Assembly: GCF_000611645.1 (NCBI RefSeq) | Contig: NW_014012091.1 | Coordinates: 1-13,391, forward strand | Reading direction: 5' to 3' | Length of the DNA: 13,391 nt | From: Monoraphidium neglectum | Lineage: Eukaryota > Chlorophyta > Chlorophyceae > Sphaeropleales > Selenastraceae | Part shown: in pieces, positions 8,007-13,391 of the stretch | Position numbering within the stretch: position 1 is the first letter of the stretch | Layout of the letters: each line of letters begins with the position of its first letter | Notes under the pieces: generated by a model | Database searches by the model: none | What the model was told of the DNA's origin: nothing | Seen by the model: the letters and a program-made list of their open reading frames with translations, nothing else | Translations under genes and position numbers: made by a program

Positions 8007-8340
8007 GCTGCTGCTGCCGCTGCTGAGGACATGGCTCGCCCTTAGTTGATCGCCTGCGTGCGTGCCGGGTGAAGTTGGTAGACGCAACAATCAACTCGCC
8101 CCTGCCTTGCACAGCAAGCCACCAGCATGTAATCAGCAGCTGTGATTCCTCAAGGCAACTCGGGGAAACCCACCCGCTTGTTGGGCCGGAGGACGCGGCG
8201 CCCTCCAGCAGTGCCCGCACCGCCTCTGAATCGCCGTGCGTTGCGGCTATATGAGCCGCCTGGTAGCCCTCGCCGTCCGTGCGTGCGACGGCGAGCCGCT
8301 CGTACTCCAGCAGTCGCTGCTGCAGCGGCGCCGCATGCAT
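7798..8340 (-). CDS. Ankyrin-repeat-type protein with polyglutamine run
   Basis: Read as one exon from the first in-frame ATG (8340) to the TGA at 7798, this gives 180 aa. Two ankyrin-like motifs are visible: GEGYQAAHIAATHGDSEAVR with ALLEGA (about residues 23-48) and GEQFEAAHIAAAAGDSQAVQ with ALLEER at the C-terminus. Each is preceded by a similar helix, APLQQRLLEYERLA and APLHQRLSDYRRLA, so the protein is an internal duplication of a ~46-residue unit. Between them lie a linker of doubtful coding character and 14 glutamines encoded purely by CAG (113-126). The linker may contain a phase-2 intron (donor GTGGGT near 8172, acceptor GCAG near 8055), which would keep frame. An acceptor-like CCTCACAG just upstream of the ATG suggests a further 5' exon that I could not place. 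Ankyrin motifs usually bind proteins; the partner is unknown. Confidence 0.6.
7908..7912 (+). terminator. Candidate TGTAA poly(A) signal of Cys-rich copy 2
   Basis: First TGTAA seen downstream of the copy 2 stop (about 570 bases); the counterpart at 6396-6400 is about 610 bases past the copy 1 stop. It falls inside the ankyrin coding sequence on the other strand, so it may be coincidental. Confidence 0.3.
7963..8004. repeat. (CTG)14 trinucleotide tract
   Basis: Fourteen perfect CTG units, with more CTG units interrupted by CCG to 8025. On the - strand it encodes the glutamine run of the ankyrin-type protein. Similarity to unit 1 stops at this tract. Confidence 0.95.
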
Positions 8341-8577
8341 GGAGTGAGCCTGTGAGGGCGCAGGTGCCACCCGAGGACGGCAACACGAGCAGGGGAGCTT
8401 GCACGACGCGCGCCCTGAACCAACGGTCTGCGGTGCCGACAATCACGTTCTGTGCAATCTCCTGTGTTGTTTGTTATTGTGCTGTGATGGTCCTGATGCG
8501 AACAATCTCCTGAGGCCGCGCACGCGTGTACAGTCACTCCTCTGGTAGATCTGATGATCCCGCACTCTAGTTCGGCA
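8341..8577. other. Region between the ankyrin gene and the TATA-box gene
   Basis: Divergent intergenic region. On the - strand an acceptor-like CCTCACAG lies just upstream of the ankyrin ATG, so part of it may be a 5' intron or leader of that gene. No convincing further exon was seen. Confidence 0.4.
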
Positions 8578-8585
8578 TATATAAA
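8578..8585 (+). promoter_or_regulatory. TATA box (TATATAAA)
   Basis: TATATAAA in a locally AT-rich patch, about 80 bases before the ATG at 8659. This is a suitable distance for a start site near 8608 and a short leader. Confidence 0.5.
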
Positions 8586-8658
8586 TTCGTCCAGCTTAAG
8601 ATGATACTTATCAGCTCGGCATAAAGTGGAGTCAACAGTGCATTCACCCGAGTCAGTC

Positions 8659-9598
8659 ATGTTGGATGGAGGGGCCCGACCCCGAGGTCCACCCAGTTGG
8701 CTCGTTCGCGCGAGCAAGCGGCACCAACCGGCCGACCTGCCAGAGCCAGGCGCCGCGCCGCCGTCGGGCGCGCCGGCCGCGTCGCCGGGTCCTGGCTCAT
8801 CAGGCCATCTTTCGCCGAGCTCTGTAGTGAAGCCGTGAGTGCACGCCGCCGGCGCCGGCGCCCCTTGCCTTGATAGCCCACGGCGCCGTCCCGTGCGTTC
8901 TGCGCCAGCGCCCGCCTCCCATGCGGCAGGGCCTGCCCAGCAATTGAAAACGCAGCGCCGCAATCAATGCGGAGTCACACCTGCTAATCCAGTGCCGCCG
9001 CCCGCGCCGCCCGCCCCGCCTGCCGCGCAGCTGGTGGCACGCGTGGAGCGGGGCCTGGCGCGAGACATCATCAAGGGTGGCTGCGCAAGCCAAGTCGATA
9101 AAACCCCCAGATTTCAGCCACCGCATGGGTGCGTGGGGCCCTGCGTCATCACCAGCAGGATGCTGCTGCAATAATTACATGCGCGCAGCTGCTGTGGAGC
9201 AGGGCGCGGCGCGGCAGCGTCCCTTTTACCTGCAGCTTATGCATGCATGCCGCCGTGCTAGAAAAGCACCTCAACAGATTCTATGACGCAACTAATAAAC
9301 AAATGCATCCCCGTCCCAAGGCATGCGGATGGACGTGGACGTGCTCAACCCACTGATCACCGCGGTCAAGACCAACTGGCAGCAGCTGCCCGAACCCGTG
9401 CGGCAGGTGGCGCCCTTCCTGGGTGCGCGGGCAACCAAGCGCCCACACGGGCGCGTGCACTTTGAATCTCGTTTTGTGATGTGTCCGAGTGCTTATTATT
9501 CGCGTGGGTGGCGGTGCAGGCACAGCCATTCGGCGCCTCTTGTGAGCTGGCGAGCGATGCACCAGGCGCGCCTGCCACCCCGACACACACACACACAC

Positions 9599-9660
<62 letters not shown>

Positions 9661-9945
9661 GACTCTCTCTCTCTGATGCACTGACGCACACGCCTTCGCA
9701 ACCATACGCTGGACCATTACACCGCTGCTTGTCTCAGGCACTGCAACCGTGGCCACCATGCTCGTCGGCGGCTTGTACCGCGAGCAGCTGCGGCTGTCTG
9801 AGTTGCGTCACGAGCGCATGAAGCAGCAAAATGTGGACCTCAAGGCGCAGCTGCAGGAGCTCGAGCGACAGGTCGGTGTCGTTTTGTGAGGATGCGGATT
9901 CGAGCATGTTTGCATGGGTGTGGAAGAGTTGGGGTGTGTTTGTGT

Positions 9946-9996
<51 letters not shown>

Positions 9997-10913
9997 CGTG
10001 TGTGTGTGTGTGCGTGGGTGTGTCACCACATGGTTGCAACGTTTGTGTGTTTGTGATTTTGTCATATCTTCTCTGTGTGTGCCCGTGCGAGTGTGCGCGA
10101 CAGCTCGCACGCTCCTTTTGTGCGTGCAGGCGCGTGAGCGTGCGCGTCCGTGGCCCCCGCGCCATGCGTGGGCCTGCCGACCGCGGGTCACATTGTAGTG
10201 CACGCTCTCATGCGGCCAGCCCCCGCGCCCCACGCGCACGTCTTCAGGTCGGCGGCAGGACGGCCGCCATGCGCGAGGCGCAGCTCGCAGACGCGCTCTC
10301 GCACGTCACACACGCCGCCGCCGCCGCGGCGACTGCTGCCTCAACTGCAGCGTCGGCCTGCGCGCTGCCCGCCTACGACCACGCGCGCACGTTTGCGCTG
10401 CTCCAGCAGCTGTCGCCGCCGCTCGGGCCGCAGGGCGGCCGAGGGGACGGGTACGGGAGCAGGGGCGGCCGGGGCCGGCGGCGCCGCGGAAGTGGTAGAG
10501 ATGGGGGCGAGGAGTTGTGGGCGCCGCGCGGCGCGCTGGCGGCGTGGGACGGCGGCAACAGCGGGGAGTCTCCGCCGCGTGGCGGCGACGGAAGCTCTGG
10601 GGGCAGCAGCAGCGGCTGGAGCGACGAGCCTCGGGGGACGGCGACGACGCAAGACGGGGACGACGGCGCCGCGCGCCGGCGCGAGCTGCGGAGGCGGAGG
10701 GGCGAGCGGGGCGCCGCGGGCGCGCGGCGGCGGGAGAGACGGGGGGAGGGCGAGGCGGGGGATGGGCCGCTGGGCCGGGCGGCGGCTGCGGTGCGGCAGG
10801 CGCCTCAGGCGCTGCTGCAGGCGCCGGGGTGGTTGATGCTGCAGGCGGGGCGGGCGCGCAGGACCTTGGAGCGCGGGCTGCTGGCTTCTCGCGGCGGCAG
10901 CGACTCTGAGTAA
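8659..10913 (+). CDS. Unrecognised membrane-anchored coiled-coil protein, spliced (about 425 aa)
   Basis: Family not recognised. The phase-consistent model is 8659-8834, 8877-9076, 9321-9422, 9738-9871 and 10248-10913. The last three exons are well supported. They encode [20 protein letters not shown], a probable membrane helix ([18 protein letters not shown]), a strongly charged coiled coil ([28 protein letters not shown]) continuing as [16 protein letters not shown], and a low-complexity tail rich in Gly, Arg, Asp and Ala ending at TAA (10911-10913). The second exon ([19 protein letters not shown]) joins in frame; ACTAAT about 25 bases before the acceptor at 9320 could be its branch site. 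The first exon is the least certain: its donor GTGAGT is strong, but the intron 8835-8876 would be only 42 bases. If it is wrong, the first ATG of the supported part is 9323, giving about 299 aa. The Pro/Ala/Arg-rich N-terminus could be an organelle transit peptide. Confidence 0.55.
9583..9658 (+). repeat. (CA)n microsatellite in an intron
   Basis: AC/CA dinucleotides from 9583 to 9658 with one extra A at 9600; the uninterrupted run is 58 bases. It lies in the intron 9423-9737, followed by a short CT run. Confidence 0.97.
9941..10016 (+). repeat. (GT)n/(GC)n alternating pyrimidine-purine tract in an intron
   Basis: Seventy-six bases of strict pyrimidine-purine alternation: TG units, then CG units, a long TG run, CG units again, and TG. 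It lies in the intron 9872-10247. Such tracts favour Z-DNA, and this one is complementary to the (CA)n tract in the preceding intron. Confidence 0.95.
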
Positions 10914-11068
10914 TGCCTGCCTGGCCTTGTGTTTCAGGGGGAGGGGGGCGCGGGCTTGGTCCGGAACACCGGAGGGTTTGCCGCTGGTGTGCTGACTCAT
11001 GCTGGCATACGATTGCAGTTACTGCAGCGAGCGCAGCCAGCAGGTTGGGACGGCAGACGAATTGCGGT

Positions 11069-11073
11069 TTACA
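11069..11073 (-). terminator. TGTAA poly(A) signal of the methyltransferase gene
   Basis: TTACA on +, i.e. TGTAA on -, in GTGTAAACC, downstream of the TGA at 11459. Confidence 0.45.
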
Positions 11074-11120
11074 CATTCCAGCACTCACGAATTGGCGATT
11101 GAGTTGAGGAGCGATTTGAT

Positions 11121-11125
11121 TGTAA
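11121..11125 (+). terminator. TGTAA poly(A) signal of the coiled-coil gene
   Basis: TGTAA in GATTGTAACG, about 208 bases downstream of the TAA at 10911-10913. Confidence 0.5.
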
Positions 11126-11458
11126 CGTGCCTGATATTTGGGGGGGGACCAACTGCATAAGGTGCTGACACATGCCAACACATATAATTGGGATGCTCCG
11201 TGCTGCTGCGCAGCTGCAAGCACCACAAAAACCGCAGGAATCGCGGCCAATCACTCGAGAAACTGCCTGCGCTTTGGCTGTGTGCGGCGGGGCACAAGCT
11301 GCCGCCGCCCGAAAATCGCCGCCGCAAGGCCAAATTGCAAGAATCTTCTCTATCTGCTGTGGATGGCTAAAACAGTGCCGCAAGCTCTAATGACGGCGCC
11401 GCGCTGTGCCGCTGACCCGCGGCGCGCGGCGCGTCTGCGCGATCGCGCGCTCGGTCAC

Positions 11459-13065
11459 TCAGACCCGCTCCGCGACGAGCAGCGTGATGGTGCCGGCGAG
11501 GTGGCGCTGGGACTCTACCACGCGCAGGCCCGCCGCCTCCACCATCCCCTTGACGTCCTGGTTCCAGGCGCAGCCCTTACTCATCGGCTGGACCGCGGGG
11601 TTTGTCAGGTCCTTGGGGCGGGGGGAGAGAGCGGGGGAGCGGAGCGTGCGCGCCGCTTGGCGGAAAGCAGGGCTGTTTTCGGGCCGGCAGGTGATGGGGC
11701 CGCCCCGCGGCAGGCGGGAGACGGCAGCGGGCACGAGTCGTTGGGTGTGCAGTAACGTTGTCGTGACAGCAGCGAGGTGTGCTGATGATGCAAACCCTGG
11801 GGCCATCTGAGTGGCGGCCATCGGAAGGCGGGTGCGACTCAACCATGAGTCATGCCAGCCCCCCGCCTCACCTGGTATGCCCCCAGCAGCGGATTGTCGC
11901 TGCGGCTGTGCTCCAGCAGCAGCAGCCGCCCGCCGCGCCGCAGCACACGCGCCATCTCGCGCACGGCGGCCGCGGGGCGCTCGAACACGCAGAGGCTGAA
12001 GGTGTCCAGAACACAGTCGAAGCTGCGGTCCGCAAACGGCAGCGCCGCCGCGTCTGCCACCAGCAACTGCACCCCTGGCCCTGCTGTCCCGTCAGCCGCG
12101 CCGGCGGCTTCTGACCGCTGCCGCTGCTGCTGCCGCTGCTGCTCGGCGCCTGAGAGGCGCCGCCTGAGTGCCTCCGCGCGCGGCGCGGCCTCCCGCAGCA
12201 TGCCGGGGCTGATGTCGACGGCGGTGAAGCTGGAGAGGCGCGAGGCGTCGTACAGCGGCAAATTCAGGCCCGTGCCCACAGCCGACTCCAACACGTCCCC
12301 AAACGCCTGCAGTGATTCGATTGCGGATTGTCGGATCGAGCAGGATTAACTAAATGGAGCCCGTAGGGCGGCATCCACCCATAGCACAATGCGGCGAGCT
12401 GCTCAAACCGGAACTTGCGGGCGACCAGCCGCAACTCCGCAGGTTTGCAACGCACGCCGGCCGCAAGTCAGCCAAACGAAGGGGCGGCAGCGATCCAGGG
12501 AGGCGCGCCTGTGAGCGCCCCTGGGGCCCGCGCCGCACCTGCCCGACTATTTGTGCTCGCAGCTCCGCGAACCCGAGCGCCTCTGGGAGCGCCCCCGCGT
12601 CCAGCTGATCATATGAGCCCGCATACCTATGCGCACATACAGGTGTGGTAAAGAGTGGTTTGGTGGTTTGAATGCAGTGGCGGTGGAGGAGAATGGAGTC
12701 TGTGGCAAGGGGCGGCGCATTCGCGCGACAGGCGGGTCCGGGCGATGCATGAAGCGGGCCGGTGTGCTTGTGGCGTTGCGGGGGCAGGGCCGTCCTCACC
12801 TGTTGTAGTCGCTGCTGACGGACAGGAGCGACAGCAGCTGCCGCCGATGGAATGCCCATGGGCCGCCCGCCGCGTCGCCCCCGCAAGCGGCGGTCGCGGC
12901 TGGTGCCGGCGACGCTGCCACAGTCGGCAGCAACAAAAGCGGCGCGGCCACGGCAGTGCGCCGGCTGGGCCTGGAAGCCTCACATCTTATACCTAGACGC
13001 CGTCTGCCACGTGACAAAAGAGAAGGGGCAGCGATTGGCTGACGCGGCGCGGCTGCGGATCTCAT
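11459..13065 (-). CDS. Class I SAM-dependent methyltransferase (UbiE-like fold), probably plastid-targeted
   Basis: Four exons on -, 13065-12800, 12626-12539, 12306-11872 and 11611-11459, join in consistent phase to give about 313 aa. The core carries YAGSYDQLD before the fold, motif I LESAVGTGLNLPLYD (about 124-138; SAM-binding loop VGTG), FTAVDIS ending beta-2, VADAAALPFADRSFDCVLDT (motif II region), MARVLRRGGRLLLLEHSRSD (motif III region), then MSKGCAWNQDV and TITLLVAERV at the end. This order is typical of the UbiE/Methyltransf_11 type. The substrate is not visible. The N-terminus (MRSAAAPRQPI through RCEAS) looks like a chloroplast transit peptide. It is followed by RR, a short hydrophobic run (APLLLLP) and Ala-rich sequence, which could be a twin-arginine thylakoid-lumen signal. 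A Gln/Arg insert (EQQRQQQRQR) sits after beta-2. The last acceptor is AAG after a long pyrimidine run. Confidence 0.88.
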
Positions 13066-13297
13066 ATTGACCTGCACTGCTGCTGATCAGCTTGAAGTTC
13101 TCTGATCCGCATCGATGCCAATTGAACGCGCTGTTCATGATAGGTTCTCACCAGGTCCTTACCAAGCTGATCTGTTGAACAATACTGAGCCCTTACTGTT
13201 GATGTGGAAGCCGAGCTCTGCATCCACCAGCTGCGTAGATATGGAAGCCTAGCAGTAGCGCTTGCATCTTACACGAGTGCATAGTGTGCCGGGGCTC
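13066..13297. promoter_or_regulatory. Divergent promoter region
   Basis: 232 bases between the methyltransferase start (-) and the next ATG (+). It is less GC-rich than the flanking coding sequence. No TATA box or repeat seen. Shared use is inferred from the arrangement. Confidence 0.35.
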
Positions 13298-13391
13298 ATG
13301 CCGCACATGGGCGTGCTGACAGCGTCCCCGCCGGCGGCCACGCACGCCGCTGCGCCCGCAGCGCGCCGCAGCCTCATGCGGCGCATACCAC
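13298..13391 (+). CDS. 5' end of an unidentified gene, possibly with an organelle transit peptide (partial)
   Basis: An ATG at 13298 opens a frame that stays open for 31 codons to the right edge (MPHMGVLTASPPAATHAAAP followed by ARRSLMRRIP). The Ala, Ser and Arg content with almost no acidic residues is what algal plastid or mitochondrial transit peptides look like, and the upstream 230 bases suit a promoter. There is too little sequence to name a product. It could also be chance GC-rich open frame. Confidence 0.35.
   Translation, partial: MPHMGVLTASPPAATHAAAPAARRSLMRRIP

Larger units (their letters stand above)
10914..11458. other. Convergent 3' region between the coiled-coil and methyltransferase genes
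   Basis: Both genes end here. TGTAA on + lies at 11121-11125, about 208 bases past the coiled-coil gene stop. TGTAA on - lies at 11069-11073, about 385 bases past the methyltransferase stop. If both are used, the two transcripts overlap by roughly 50 bases or more. No other gene seen. Confidence 0.5.

Noticed and set aside
9281..9691. Open frames of alternating Val-Cys or Thr-His over the (CA)n tract
   Set aside because: Direct products of translating a dinucleotide repeat.
10306..11250. Long open frame on the - strand over the coiled-coil gene's last exon (over 300 codons)
   Set aside because: It is the shadow of very GC-rich sequence, made almost only of Arg, Pro and Ala, and it runs past the stop of the + strand gene without any domain-like segment.
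12380..12478. Possible methyltransferase exon on the - strand (RKFRFEQLAALCYGWMPPYG)
   Set aside because: Joining 12539 directly to 12306 gives the expected family sequence before the SAM-binding loop, and this stretch has no suitable donor at its end.

Overview
The window looks like nuclear DNA of a green alga (chlorophyte). It is GC-rich, its genes are split by spliceosomal introns of about 100-400 nt, and the likely poly(A) signals are the chlorophyte-type TGTAA. It carries a mitochondrial cytochrome c1 gene, a plant-type shikimate-pathway enzyme and a probable plastid-targeted methyltransferase. I cannot name a genus. All gene models were spliced by eye from frame, splice sites and family knowledge. 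There is no transcript evidence.

Layout. Bases 1-202 are the last coding piece of a dehydroquinate dehydratase/shikimate dehydrogenase gene (+). It converges on an unrecognised multi-pass membrane protein gene (-, 412-1768). That gene diverges from cytochrome c1 (+, 2148-4705, seven exons, best-supported model in the window, including a probable GC-AG intron). Bases about 4895-8000 hold an imperfect tandem duplication with a period of about 1.55 kb. Each unit carries a 108-aa Cys/His-rich putative zinc-binding gene (+; 5297-5787 and 6856-7342), a downstream block that is better conserved than the coding exons, and a convergent ankyrin-type gene (-). The ankyrin gene looks intact only in unit 2 (7798-8340, with a 14-glutamine run). 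In unit 1 it is a short frameshifted relic (6296-6455).

Bases 8578-10913 appear to be one + strand gene with a TATA box. It encodes a membrane/coiled-coil protein with a long low-complexity C-terminus. Two of its introns carry long complementary (CA)n and (GT)n tracts on either side of one short exon. It converges on a SAM-dependent methyltransferase gene (-, 11459-13065, four exons) with an N-terminus that looks plastid-directed. That gene shares a 232-bp divergent promoter with a further + strand gene, of which only the first ~31 codons are inside the window.

The genes do not form a pathway; this is ordinary eukaryotic gene order. The least ordinary part is the duplicated pair of convergent genes in the middle. 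Its two 3' untranslated regions probably overlap, and the overlap is the best-conserved part of the duplication.
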